NCBI GenBank assembly: GCA_040954595.2
Contig: CM082588.2
Location: forward strand, 9,920,001-9,984,000
Direction: 5' to 3'
From: Balanoglossus misakiensis
Taxonomy: Eukaryota; Hemichordata
DNA: 64,000 nt
A model generated the notes under the pieces. That model saw only the letters and a program-made list of their open reading frames with translations, was not told where the DNA came from and ran no database searches. The translations under genes and the position numbers were made by a program. This document shows positions 1 to 12,854 of this stretch, in pieces. Position 1 is the first letter of the stretch; the number at the start of each line of letters is the position of its first letter.

Positions 1-127
1 CTGTTCATGCCTTCATTACCATTTTAACTTCTATATACTAAATGAAACCCAGATGCCCAAAGAAATGTCAGAAATTTCTCAAGGTATGCGGGAATTTTCA
101 AATATTCCAGACAGTATATGGCCATTT

Positions 128-461
128 CTTTCTGCTTCCAAAACGAGCATCTAGAGTCATGCATGCCACTGGCCCAATAAAGCCTGATAGCCCTTGCTGA
201 GAATTGTAATGTTACTAGCATCTCCCTTTAAGTCACTCACATAAACTGATCAGTGGTGATTGCTTATAGTGAAGGCAAGGCTAATTTAAATTCAAAATGG
301 TAACCATCCTTAATCACACATATGTATCATTTGACCAATCATTGGAAAAACAGAGTCTGTGATTGACTTCAAAGGGATGCTAATTACATCACAATTCCCA
401 GCAAGGGGTTTCAGGCTTTATTGGGCCAGTGGCATGCATAGTTTCTGGAAGCAAAGCAGAA
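128..461. mobile_element. Long-armed inverted repeat, MITE-like
   Basis: Positions about 128-239 are repeated as the reverse complement at about 356-461, around a spacer of roughly 115 bp. The shared core contains GCATGCCACTGGCCCAATAA and continues through a CAGCAAGG stretch. Some indels separate the arms, so the copy is old. There is no ORF inside. A foldback or non-autonomous DNA transposon is the simplest reading; I could not define target-site duplications. Confidence 0.65.
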
Positions 462-463
462 AA

Positions 464-2560
464 AATACAGCTTTATACTAGACTAATATTTCATTAACGT
501 CTGATCATTAAATTGGAGAACGTATCTCTAAAGTTGGTCTCTATCGCTCCCTCAGGGAAGAGAGCAATAGACAGAACTTTGAGTGACAGAACTTCCAGTT
601 GTGTACTTATCATTTGTATTGCCCAATCACAGACATTGTATTATTGGTCATTTATCTGTCCAATTCTTGTGTTCAGTTGAGCATTACATCAACAAAGTTT
701 CGCTTTAACAGTGACAATACAACACTTGCAAAAACATGGATTGCTCAGGTCAGCCTATATGGTTACAGATTACCTGTGAACCAACTAATCCAGTTATAAT
801 GAATGTGTTTCGTTATATACAGAGAATTGTAGATTGTATGAGACGTGTTAATATTACACTCTAGCATGGGGCAATGTTCACACGTATATATTTATCATGT
901 GAAAGCCACAAAGTCACCAGCTCTTCATGTTCATTTTCAGTTTTTTTGTTTTGTTTCATGGAATCATTTTATAGTAAAGGTCTGCTTGCTGATAATTGAA
1001 TTGAACTGAACTCACAAGATATGTGTGGACATAACATGTTAATACTTCCATGTCATTATTTCTGTTACTGCCAAACAATTAAATAACACCATAATGTCAA
1101 AAATAGCAACTTTGTCATTACTTTGAAGGGATACAGATCCAGGGTTAATGTTTCATTGGGGAGTCTAACAGTGTTTGAAAATGTCACATTGTCATTTGAA
1201 ATGTTGAGATTGGGCAGTGACAATGACATTGTTTGTGTACAGACTTTGCATGGAAATCTTTGAAAAATGAAAAGTGGTGCGTGGAAAAGAATGAAGTCTT
1301 TTGGGCTTATATCAGGTGCCTTCATTTGACTCTCAAGGAGAGTTTTGTAAAACAATTAACTTGTTGTGTGTCAGCATTATTGGGAAAGATTAAGCACACA
1401 CATGTGTATACAGGTTAGATTATAATGGAAAATCACCATCAGCCTTTTTCTTAGCACTCTCACCTTTCACCCCAAGTTCCCTGTGTAGACACCCAACTTT
1501 TCCAACAGAAACAATGGATTTGGACCGAACCATTAGTTCATTTGAATACCGGTATGTATGTAATATCTGTATTTATAACATACCTCATGCTAACACTGTG
1601 TTGTGATTCGCCAGAATCCGTCACATTATAAGAAAATAGAATCGACTATGAATTCCTCTGGGAACTAGCAGAAAATCTATAAACTGATCACGTGACCAAA
1701 GGGATATAAAAGAATCCCATACATATACTTTGTCAGTTCACCTCTGTAGCCAGACTGGCCATACGTATGAACTGATGATGTCCCTGTTATAGGCATATGT
1801 CTTGTGAAACTGTTAAACCATTTTGTTGTGTTTTGTGTTTGGTGAACGGCAACATCCGTGACAAGCATGGTAGAATCAAACTATTACATACACGTTAAGA
1901 AATATAGTCAATTATTAGGAAGTGACCATAGTTGCCAAACGATTAAAATCACATTTTTAATATCAATATTCACATGTCATTGCTTTCTACATTTCTAGAA
2001 TTTCCTAACATTTTTATGTTAACAAAAACAAGAGCCTTCCGTGACCACTTATTGACTTTTGAAAATATTTCATGTAATCAGCCATTCATTTTATGTTTGT
2101 GTAAAGAATGACACCCTGAGGCTGTTGAATCATGTATAGTGCTGAAGGGAAGGGGGGACACCACTCCTCAATTTCTTTCATTTTGCAAAAGATGCTAAGT
2201 TGGTTTATTTTTTTCCGGATATTGCTTATATTGTAATGAAAGTTTGGTATGTTATGCAGTTCTTAAGAAGAGCTTTTGACAAACATTTCAGTGTACTTTT
2301 AAGACTGCTAGAGTATGTAGATAGTGTATGCAGCGTTAGGAAGAAATATCTTTGATATTTTTATTCTAACAATTTTCCTATCATGATAAACAAGTAGACA
2401 GAGATATCATGTTAGGATTTTTGCATACATAAAATAAATATTCTGATAAAATGAGTGCTTTTGTCTGTCTCTTTGATTTCAGGTGAGGATCAGCCGCTCC
2501 AACAAATGGTCTGCTTACTTCCCTTTTTCATCTGATTAAAATCAAATGTAGTGTTAGGCG
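464..2560. other. Non-coding stretch, nothing recognised
   Basis: AT-rich sequence with only short unsupported ORFs in either strand. No conserved motif, splice-consistent exon, or repeat shared with the rest of the window was found. A polypyrimidine tract and AG at about 2470-2482 resembles a splice acceptor, but no convincing coding frame follows it. Confidence 0.4.
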
Positions 2561-3140
2561 CTGGTGATGATTTTGGCTATTCTGTTCTCAGTTTTGGCTG
2601 TTCTCGGGTACATTAGCTGGGAACTACTGGTCAGATTGCTTTGAAAAGTGGTATGCACGTTTCTTATGCCAACATCATAGAGCTATATAAGTTCTAAGCT
2701 AATATCGTGAATTATCTACTTTTTATGAACGTTTTGTCGTTTAACACAATGGTAAAATATTTTCTATGAAAGTAATTGGCTGATTTCTTTAACATTTAGT
2801 ATAAAGCTTCCTATAGGTGTAATTGTTGCAAAGTTTGCACATTTGTAATTATGAGCCAAATTTTGCAATTTTGGGTCAAAAATCGTTTTCTCTGAAACCT
2901 CGCGCTTGTCAGATTGCTTTGGAAATTGGTAGGCATGTTCTCAGGGTTAAGCAATTGTAAGTTGTTTAAACATTTTGCTGAAATTTGCTTATTTGTGTTC
3001 TTGAGGTAACTGTTGTGATTTTCTCGTTGAAACCACTTGTCAGATTGCTTTGAACTTTGGTAAGCATGTTCCCATCGAAGTAAGATATTGTAAAATTTTG
3101 GTGATGTTTGCTTTTTTGTGTTTGGCAGTTTTGGGACAGT
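2560..3140 (+). repeat. Degenerate repeat family R1 (TTGTCAGATTGCTTTG motif)
   Basis: A phrase close to ACTTGTCAGATTGCTTTGAA, followed by a variant of TTGGTAGGCATGTTC, recurs near 2632, 2908 and 3038, with intervening text of roughly 130-145 bp that is also similar. The same family is at 6530-6960. It has no coding capacity and looks like an old dispersed element with internal tandem structure. Confidence 0.6.
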
Positions 3141-3329
3141 TTTTTAAAATTAGATCATATCTACTTTTTTGGTATTAGGTCATTAACAAAAAATTAAGTC
3201 ATAGAGTTGGTCACACATCCTACTTATAGCACAAGTGTGAGAATACGACCAGTTTGTGTCGCGTTATCTGCTTTCATTGAGGAATTACAGCGCCCGCAAG
3301 TAAGGTGTTAATGTCACATTTGTATTAGT

Positions 3330-3730
3330 ATATTCCAGTGGGACCTTATGAGATTGGTTGCATCTGTATGGATGTATGGGAGTATGTCCATCCACATCAA
3401 AAACTTGAAGACCGCTACGCGTACAACCTCGATATTTGGTGTGTAGATGCATACCGGTTTGTAGATGGGAGTTTGTTCAAACGAAGTTGTCATAGCCAAA
3501 AATATGCAAATTTTCTGGGAAAACCTAAATTTGGTAAAAATTCAGAAAACTAACAACCCCTGGTCGTAATGATTCTGTATGTTTTGAGGTAATAGTGTGA
3601 ATTTTCTATTTTTTTGTGCAATTTTTGCCCTTTTCTACATTTTTGTTAACAAACTACCTTTCTGGAACTAATCAGCCCACCTCTTTGAAATTTAGTATGG
3701 AGCTTCATATATGATCTGACTTATCAAAGT
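3330..3730 (+). repeat. Dispersed repeat family R2, plus-oriented copy
   Basis: This segment matches the reverse complement of about 61955-62390. Shared landmarks in order are: a GTGGGACCTT-like start (CCAGTGGGACC), TCCATCCA, a stretch around ACATCAAAAACTTGAA, ATATTTGGTGTGTAGATGCAT, GATGGGAGTTTGTTCAAAC, AATATGCAAATTTTCTGGGA, AATAGTGTGAATTTTCTA and TTAGTATGGAGCTTCATAT. The copies are diverged but collinear over about 400 bp. The 71-residue ORF at 3338-3553 falls inside it and is not supported as a gene. Confidence 0.75.
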
Positions 3731-4440
3731 TTTGTTTAAATTGCTGCCAAATTTTTACATTTTTGATCATTTTTTAAATGTAAAATCGCTCATAAATTGC
3801 TTTGGAAATTTGCATGTATGTTTGTCAAATCAACTAGGAGAATTTAATATTATATTTTTGGGGTGATTTTTGCCATTTTTGGTCAAAACTCTTTCTCAGA
3901 ACCCTCTACCCTATTGCTTTGACATTTGATTTAAAGGATCCTGGGTGAGTTGTCATGATAATTTACAAAACCTATGATGAAAGTGTCAATGCTTTTTGTG
4001 GGCAATATCTTGTATTTTGTGGGGCATATTTTCCAATTTTGAAAAATAATATTTCCCAGTGTATTACTCTAAAATTTGAGTTAATAGTATTGGCTTCTTT
4101 AGAATTATAATGGAATTAAATTATAGGTAATTCGGAACTTTTATATTTTGTAGGATATTTTGCTGTTCATTTTGGTGCATGGACAGTGTTGGCCTGTCGA
4201 TTTATCTATGTTTAGGAAATTTGATCAAATTCAAACTTGAATTGCATTGAATCAATTTTAATTCCCGCCAAAAACACTTTATTGACTACAAACGTTTGTT
4301 TTGTTGGATGGGTAAAATTTAAGACCTCTCGACCAACGCAGAGTGAAGTTTAATACTTTTGAAGTTGTCAAAATCGACTAAACAGAGCGAGAAAAACGGC
4401 AATTTGCGCTGTCGGCACATTTCGTCTCCTGCCTCGAATT
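3731..4440. repeat. Degenerate R1-like sequence
   Basis: Contains further weak variants of the R1 phrases (for example ATTGCTTTGGAAATTTGCATGTATGTTTG near 3795, and a CTATTGCTTTGACATTTGAT phrase near 3912). It is AT-rich with no coding signal. I treat it as a decayed continuation of the R1/R2 repeat block. Confidence 0.4.
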
Positions 4441-6200
4441 ATCGACACCAGGACCCCCCTCCCCCCCCCCAAAAAAAAAAATATATCAATTATGGTTCAT
4501 CACATAACTAGACTGTGCATCGTTCATGAAATCAAACTAGACGATGGACAAAACAGCAGAAAAACTTCGCCGATTCCGAGGTAAACCTATCCCGACAGGA
4601 TAAGAATTCCGCTATGTGACGTCATCTAATTTCCTTGCAATCATGGCTTGGTCGTTACTTCGGGAATGGCACATAATCTTCTCGCTTCGGCCTTTAATTT
4701 CCATGACCCCGGTTGTTTCGGCCAAGACGCAAACTGATTCTTCACTTTGTAGTTCAGTAAAGTTGGCGAATGGGATAGTCTGTTAATGGTGAATGCAGGC
4801 CTGTACGCAGTGCTAGCGAACGGGACTATTGACATAAAAAGCGAGCCTGGTGTCAGATTAGTGGGACTGTCATATCATGAACACAATACGGGAGGCGTGA
4901 TAAAGGCATTATAAAGACCGAGCGTGAAACAGACATGGAAACGATCGACAGTACGGTACAGTGGCTGTGGGTAGAGCGAGCGTGTTGCTGTGCCGAACAC
5001 ATTTACCATGTTTGTTAAATACAACCATGGACGTAAAAAGAGAAGGACTTCAGACTGCCTCTTAAGCCCATTCACACCTATTGTGTTCTCTTTGTCTATG
5101 CTGTCCTTTGATGTCTTTGGTGACTGTTGCTGCTGTATATGTACACAGTGACACACCCCCTCGGGTACTCTCAGCAGTACTCACGACAACTTGCTGTTTA
5201 AGTCACAAAGAAGTGGTAAATTACTGTAAAATTATCACCATTTGTGTGTCTCGATGTAACGGAAATAAAGAAGTGAAAACAGAAAAAATCGACGCATATT
5301 TGACCAAATGGCGAACCGATCTTTATAAGCATGCTAAAAAACAAGACATTTTAAAATCACTCTCACTTTAAAAAGTTCAAGGGTCCTACGTCTAATTTTT
5401 GCATTTAGGAGGAGACGAAGCAATAAACTTTCAGAAAATGTGCGTCTTATATGCAGGAGCACATGGCCATTTTCGCTATCCACGTTCGGATTTTGCCAAA
5501 TTTCGCGAAGTGCGGTTACTCTGTCGCCATAGGATTACACGTCCATGGTTTGAAATGCGCGGCTGTGGTAGAAAATTACCCACTGTTCTTTGGGGCGTGA
5601 GCCACCCCCCTGAGACAATGGTGCACTCACACTCGAGAACATAGGTGCGCTATTTGCATATACAAATGGAATATTCCTTCGAATGCGAGCATGTTCCAGT
5701 GCGTTCTAAAGAAATAAAATATGCAGCTATAGCATGTATGCATATTCATTAGTGTGTCGTAATGCTAACTTTGGTCTGTGATTGGGTAACAAGTCCCACT
5801 CTCCATAACAACAGGTGATCATTGACCCGTTTCCGGTGTGCGACGTCGGGTTTCAATCACTTTCCTTCTTACTGCCGCGGGATCAAGACGTCTTTTCGGT
5901 AGGCTCATAATCCAGTCGTTGCTTTTAGTACCATAGCCTATATAGCTACGTTACCGTCGCTCGATTGTTTTGTCTGGTATTAGGTGATTTGCAGCTATCC
6001 GTTCAACACCTTGTAGTTGAACAGAAGTAGGTCTTATTCCAGAAAAAAAATCCGAGCTACGGGCGTGCAGCTAGCCATGCCTCTCGGCCATTCTGTGTAT
6101 GGCTTCGCTGCTGACCAGGAGGTCATAATCGAGAAAGTCTAGTCATATTTATAGGGTTATACTCTGTGAGAATTTTATAGCTAGGCCTCTTGCCTAAGCG
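4441..6200. other. Less AT-rich non-coding segment with poly-C/poly-A tract
   Basis: A C-run followed by an A-run lies at about 4452-4481. The next 1.7 kb has more CpG than its surroundings, especially 5820-6130. Short ORFs occur on both strands but none has a recognisable domain or matched splice sites. An unrecognised promoter or first exon is possible, but nothing here proves it. Confidence 0.3.
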
Positions 6201-6529
6201 CGCGTAGGGCCATTGTTTGCATTTTTTTACGGTTTAAACTTGGTTGGTGTATTTTCGCGTTTCTGTTTGTTTTGTTTTTTGTAACATTTTACTGTTTACA
6301 TGTTGTTGGCGTATTTTCGCTTTTCTGGTGAGATTTCCACCTCACCGTTGGTATACTTAAACAATTATCCTAATTTTTATTGGGCAAACCGAGAAAACCA
6401 AAACCACCACAAGTAAAGAAAATTGTAATCTGTTTGGTGATAACCCTTTTAGCTTTGAGAGATAACCGATTTAATGTTTTAGTAAAACCAAATTTTTGAC
6501 CAGGGTGACAAGCATTTTTTTCTCCAAGA

Positions 6530-6960
6530 GTCGTGTTGCTTTGAAGCATACATCTGGATATATGGTCCCAGTTTATGAAAACCTGGTTGATGAAAAATGT
6601 GCATATTTATAATTTTGTACTATTTTTTGTCTTTTGTGGTCAAAAATTGTTTTATCTAAAACTGCTTGTCAGATTGCTTTCAAATTTGGCAGGGTTTTTC
6701 CTTGGGAATAATTAAGTGAGATGTTTTAGAAAAATACTTGAAATTTGCATATTTGCGTTTTGTGTGTGATAGTTGTGGAATTTTTCATCAAAAATTATTT
6801 TCTTTCAAACTGCATGTCAGATTGCCTTGAGCTTTGGTAGGCATCTTCCCTGAAGCGGTTGACGTAATATATTGTACAATTTTGGTGAAAATACTGATTT
6901 TTCTGAAACTGCATGTGGGATTGCTTTGAAATTTGATAGGAATATTGCAATGGGTAACCC
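6530..6960 (+). repeat. Second locus of repeat family R1
   Basis: Contains three variants of the R1 phrase: CTTGTCAGATTGCTTTCAAA near 6667, CATGTCAGATTGCCTTGAGC near 6812 and CATGTGGGATTGCTTTGAAA near 6911. Spacing is about 145 and 100 bp, with similar flanking text (TTTGCATATTTGCGTTT). The minus-strand ORFs here cross the repeat and are not supported as genes. Confidence 0.6.
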
Positions 6961-7659
6961 AAGTTTTGTCTGATTGTGTTGATTTCCCTATACTGAGACT
7001 CGCCAAGTACACTATATGTTTTTATTACTAGGGAGTTCAGAATCCAATATGGCCGCCATACGAACTGGGACATACTGTGTAATCTGATTATTTTCTAAAC
7101 TTGACATATTTTAATTTCTCGATCTCACAAATAAAAATGAAATGCCAAAAATTGAGTAACTTTCGTTTCTTCCTGCTTGTTGTCCGTTAAAGTCTTTTTC
7201 CTCCCACTGGGAAAGTGGCTAGAGTCAATATGTGCATAATGGCAGCATTATATGGCACTGAATAAATGGCAGGGGTGTTTACATCTCCTAATTTGTTTTC
7301 ACTTAAACCATTATAAATATCTAACAGTATATGATCATATTGTGTATGCAACTCGGAGATGCGTTTCACTTCAGGGTTGGAAGTTTGTTTAGTCAAGTCT
7401 GGGAAGTGACATGTCTTCAAAGTGACTGATGTTATCTGCTTAGAGCTGAATGCCCATGGGTGTTCTTTCCTAGAATACATTTTCTTTGCATTTCATAGAC
7501 CTGTGTATAATTATAATTTCAGTTATATATTCTAATTTGCGTTTAGGTAGAGTATGCATGGAATTAAAATAATTATTCTGTAATTACCCAACAAAAATGT
7601 TTCTCTTACAATTGTCTAGCAAGTGGATATTTTGATTGTTAATTTGCACAGGCAACATT

Positions 7660-8028
7660 ATGGAAGTAGCATTAAGAGTATTCGATAATATAGCAGACCT
7701 TCTAGCCAGAAAGAAGAGCTTAGAAGATTTATCAGCTCATAATATTCATTTAACCAATGAACTTTATATGAACTTGCACACCTGCCTTCAAGATACAGGA
7801 ATTAATGTTCAGGAAACCTTACCAGCTCTAGTACATTTATTTCAGCCAGAAATTGAATTACCAGAAAAAAAATCAGTAATGTTAGAAAGACACAGTCAGA
7901 AAATAAATGGAGAAAGCCAGCAAGGAAGGCAGAAAAGTGGAATACATGAAAGACACAGTTTGCTTAAACTACGTGTGTATGCAGTAAAAACTGTATGGTG
8001 CAAGGACGTTCATTTTTATGATTTATAG
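7660..8028 (+). CDS. Unrecognised ORF or terminal exon, 122 codons
   Basis: An ORF starting MEVALRVFDNIADLL runs 122 codons to a stop at 8026-8028. A good acceptor (TTTGCACAG, ending at 7651) lies just upstream and the frame is open from it, so this may be a 3' exon whose coding starts earlier, not a gene with its own ATG. The first 70 residues have amphipathic, leucine-rich spacing (ADLLARKKSLEDL, NELYMNLHTCL). The rest is Lys/Gln/Ser-rich. I recognise no family. The frame is non-repetitive and its composition differs from the repeats around it, which is the main support. It could be a transposon exon or chance. Confidence 0.35.
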   Translation: MEVALRVFDNIADLLARKKSLEDLSAHNIHLTNELYMNLHTCLQDTGINVQETLPALVHLFQPEIELPEKKSVMLERHSQKINGESQQGRQKSGIHERHSLLKLRVYAVKTVWCKDVHFYDL

Positions 8029-8835
8029 CCAGCCAGTCTTTCCATGCATATCATACCAAAATTAATATGAAAATCGTGTTAATGTTAATAGACTACAAGG
8101 ATAGTACAGATACATGTAGAACGTACACTATCCAACTTTCTCCACTTTTGATATCTGCTCAACACAGGCAAGCAAAAGGGCCGATCTGAGAGTTTGACTT
8201 GAATGATGGCAATTTTTGCTGTCCAGAAGTAACTGTATAAAATAATATTTGGTAGTAGTATAATTGCTCAAAATACACAAGAATTTAAATATTTCCACTC
8301 ACTACAGTGATTGAACTGATTTTCAGCAAATTGCAGTGTATAAACAAATATTGCCATCTAATGAAATATCAATCCAATATGGCCGCCCATTTGCAATGGT
8401 AAAATGCTAGGTTTTTCCTTTTTTGAGCGCCTGGGAATTTAAATTATAATCCAGATATCAAAAACTTAAGTCACTATCTGTATCTGCACATATATTGTAA
8501 TATATTCTGAAAATTTCGTTACAATTAGATCAACTATGATTGAGACACGGAACATCAAACATTGCAAAATTTCATATTTCCCATGGTGCCATGCAAAAAA
8601 TAGAGATTTTCTTTACAAGTTTAGATGATCTCCTGTAAAACTGAAAGAAGTATTCTTCTGTGAATCGTGCATAATTTTTTGAAAAATGTTGAAGATACTT
8701 GAGAATATCAGTATTTTTTGATGCTTTTGTACCTTGAAAACCAGTGAACCGATTTTGATAATTGTCTTTATTATAACCTACAAAGACCTATAAACATTTT
8801 TATCAGTAAAATAAACGGCCTTATATAATTTTACT

Positions 8836-9388
8836 GGTCCAGCTGTTACAGAGACCACCGGCTATTTTATTATAAACTGGTGGTAGGTCAGTGAATGCCT
8901 CTGTCTGATTGGACTAATCAGCTTGTCATACTCGCATGTATTTTTACAGACAGTTTTTGGACAAAAATCAGCTGTGGTCCAGCTGTTACAGAGACCACCG
9001 GCTATTTTATTATAAACTGGTGGTAGGTCAGTGCATGCCTCTGTCTGATTGGACTAATTAGCTTGTCATACTCGCATGTATTTTTACAGACAGTTTTTGG
9101 ACAAAAATCAGCTGTGGTCCAGCTGTTACAGAGACCACCGGCTATTTTATTATAAACTGGTGGTAGGTCAGTGAATGCCTCTGTCTGATAGGACTAATTA
9201 GCTTGTCATACTCGCATGTATTTTACAGACAGTTTTTGGATAAAAATCAGTTGTGGTCCAGTTGTTACAGAGACCACCGACTATTTTATTATAAACTGGT
9301 GGTAGGTCAGTGAATGCCTCTGTCTGATTGGACTAATTAGCTTGTCATACTCACATGTATTTTACAGACAGTTTTTGGACAAAAATCT
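8836..9388 (+). repeat. Four-copy tandem repeat, 140-bp unit
   Basis: The unit starting GGTCCAGCTGTTACAGAGAC begins at 8836, 8976, 9116 and 9255, giving periods of 140, 140 and 139 bp. Each unit contains ACCACCGG and CTGGTGGT as imperfect inverted arms about 25 bp apart. The copies differ by only a few substitutions, so the amplification is recent. No coding capacity. Confidence 0.9.
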
Positions 9389-10499
9389 GTTTTTTTAGTG
9401 CTGCTTGTAAGATTGCAGTGACACATAACACTTGATTGGGCATGGTGATTTTTTTTATGTTTCCATAGTATTTGAATATTTTTGCCATATATGCTTGCCA
9501 ATGTCTCCCGCGATTTAATTTTGGTGAATACCTAAAATCTGTGTAATCCCCAAATGGCACAACAGTTTCCTATACGCTATGTTTTAAGAAGTTAATTATA
9601 CATAGATATGCATCTTGTTAAAATGCACAACAGTCACGATTTTGTTCACGAGTTTTATTGCTGCCAGGACATAACCCAAATATTTTGATAATTTTGGCAA
9701 TGACCTTTGAACTACTATCCCATGCCTTGGCATGTACAGCAGATACAGCCTTCAAATTTGGAGGACTGGAACACCTAATGAAGTACATGTATTAACTTTA
9801 ACACAATAATTATGTATATGAGCTATTTAAAGTTAACCAATAAAGCGTAGAAGTCTGGTTTTTGCTGGACACTTATCAGTTTGATATCAAAATTTGTTGG
9901 CACAAATTTGCGTGACCTCTGGCTTACTTACCATTTCTCAGCATCCATAACAGATACAGCCTTTGCTTTCTGTTGGAACCATGCTAACCACTTTGGCTCC
10001 TACAATGCTGCTTATAGTTGGGTCTTCTTCATGGCGGCCATATTGGTTTTTTGGATAACCTTTAAAAGTTGACATTTTTTTCAAAAATTACAAGGCCAAT
10101 CAAGTTCTAATTTACTGTCCGTTCCAATTTTTTTCAATAATATTGTTAGTAGTCATGTGAATTTGGATTAATTATGGATTTTTGAAAAATCTCATGAAAA
10201 ATTTCCAAAGTCTTTTTTAATCAAGCTTTCAAGTGAATTGTGATTGCTTTAACCTTATTCGAGCCAAATTGGATTTTCTGAACACTGATGAAAAACAAAG
10301 ATTTCCTATTTCTAGCCTACTCATTGATAGCACACAAATTCCATTTTTGGATACAAGTCGGCATATGACTAGAATACGTTACATTTTTGGCAACTTTCAC
10401 ATGTTCTTTGATCCAGTTTTTTTTCAGAATTTGATTAAACAATTTGTTGGCCACTCTCACATGTCCTTTGATCCAGTAATTCTAGAACTTAATTTTATG

Positions 10500-12115
10500 T
10501 GGATATGCCTCTTGTTAAAAAGCACAACAGTCATAATTGTGTTCACATGAGTTTTATTGCTGCCAGGACATAACCCAAATATTTTGATAATTTTGGCAAT
10601 GACCCTTGATCTACTTGGATATGTCTCTTGTTAAAAAGCACAACAGTCATGATTTTGTTCACATGAGTACTATTGCTGCCTGGACATAACCCAAATATTT
10701 TGATAATTTTGGCAATGACCCTTGATCTACTTGGATATGTCTCTTGTAAAAAAACACAACAGTCATGATTTTGTTCACATGAGTACTATTGCTGCCTGGA
10801 CATAACCCAAATATTTTGATAATTTTGGCAATGACCCTTGATCTACTTGGATATGTCTCTTGTTAAAAAGCACAACAGTCGTGATTTTGTTCACATGAGT
10901 ACTACTGCTGCCAGGACATAACCAAAATATTTTGATAATTTTGGCAATGACCCTTGATCTACTTGGATATGCCTCTTGTAAAAAAACACAACAGTCATGA
11001 TTTTGTTCACATGAGTACTATTGCTGCCTGGACATAACCCAAATATTTTGATAATTTTGGCAATGACCCTTGATCTACTTGGATATGCCTCTTGTTAAAA
11101 AGCACAACAGTCGTGATTTTGTTCACATGAGTACTACTGCTGCCAGGACATAACCAAAATATTTTGATAATTTTGGCAATGACCCTTGATCTACTTGGAT
11201 ATGCCTCTTGTTAAAAAGCACAACAGTCATGAGTTTGTTCACATGAGTACTATTGCTGCCTGGACATAACCCAAATTATTTGATAATTTTGGCAATGACC
11301 CTTGATCTACTTGGATATGTCTCTTGTTAAAAAGCACAAGAGTCATGATTTTGTTCACATGAGTTTTATTGCTGCCAGGACATAACACAAATATTTTGAT
11401 AATTTTGGCAATGACCCTTGATCTACTTTGATATGTCTCTTGTTAAAAAGCACATCAGTCATGATTTTGTTCACATGAGTTTTATTGCTGCCAGGACATA
11501 ACCCAAATGTTTTGATAATTTTGGCAATGGCCCTTGATCTACTTGGATATGTCTCTTGTTAAAAAGCACGACAGTCATGATTTTGTTCACATGAGTTTTA
11601 TTGCTGCCAGGACATAACCCATATATTTTGATCATTTTGGCAATGACCCTTGATCTACTTGGATATGTCTCTTGTTAAAAAGCGCAACAGTCATGATTTT
11701 GCTCACAGGAGTTTTATTGCTGCCAGGATATAACCCAAATATTTGGATAATTTTGGCAATGACCCTTGATCTACTTGGATATGTCTCTTGTTAAAAAGCA
11801 CAACAGTCATGATTTTGTTCATATGAATTTTATTGCTGCCAGGACATAACCCAAATATTTTGATAACTTTGGCAATGACTCTTGATCTACTTGGATATGT
11901 CTCTTGTTAAAAAGCACAACAGTCATGATTTTGTTCACACGAGTTTTATTGCTGCCAGGACATAACCCAAATATTTTGATAATTTTGGCCATGACCCTTG
12001 ATCTACTTGGATATGTCTCTTGTTAAAAAGCACAACAGTCATGATTTTGTTCACATGAGTTTTATTGTTGCCAGGACATAACCCAAATATTTTGATAATT
12101 TTGGCCATGATCTAC
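10500..12115 (+). repeat. 116-bp A-unit array 1
   Basis: About fourteen head-to-tail units of 115-117 bp, for example GGATATGT at 10617, 10732 and 10849. Two subtypes are mixed: one reads GAGTACTATTGCTGCCTGG, the other GAGTTTTATTGCTGCCAGG. No intervening unique spacers, so this is a satellite and not a CRISPR array. Confidence 0.9.
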
Positions 12116-12854
12116 TTTCCCATAACTTGCCATGCACAGCAGATACGGCTTTCAAATTTAGAGGACTGGAACACCTAATGCAGTATTAATCTTTAACACA
12201 ATCATTATGTACTTATCCTATTTAAAGTTAACCAATTGAGCTTAGATGTTTGGTTCTTGTTGGACACTTATCAGTTTGATGTCAAAATTTGTTGGCACAA
12301 ATTTGCGTGACCTCTGGGTTACTTACCATTTCTCAGCATCCATAACAGATACAGCCTTTGCTTTCTGTTGGAACCATGCTACCCACTTTGGTCACTCCAA
12401 TGCTGCTTATAGTTGGGTCTTCTTCATGGCGGCCATATTGGATTTTCTGATAATCTCTAAAAGTGGACATTTTTTTCTAAACTGCAGGGCCAATCAAGTT
12501 CTAATTTACTGTCCGTTCCAATTTTTTTCAATAATATTTTTAGTAGTCATGTGAATTTGGATTAATTATGGATTTTAGAAAAATCTCATGAAAAATTTCC
12601 AAAGTCTTTTTTAATCAAGCTTTCAAGTGAATTGTGATTGCTTTAACCTTATTCGAGCCAAATTGGATTTTCTGAACACTGATGAAAAACAAAGATTTCC
12701 TATTTCTAGCCTACTCATTGATAGCACACAAATTCCATTTTTGGATACAAGTCGGCATATGACTAGAATACGTTACATTTTTGGCAACTTTCACATGTTC
12801 TTTGATCCAGTTTTTTTTTCAGAATTTGATTAAACAATTTGTTGGCCACTCTCA

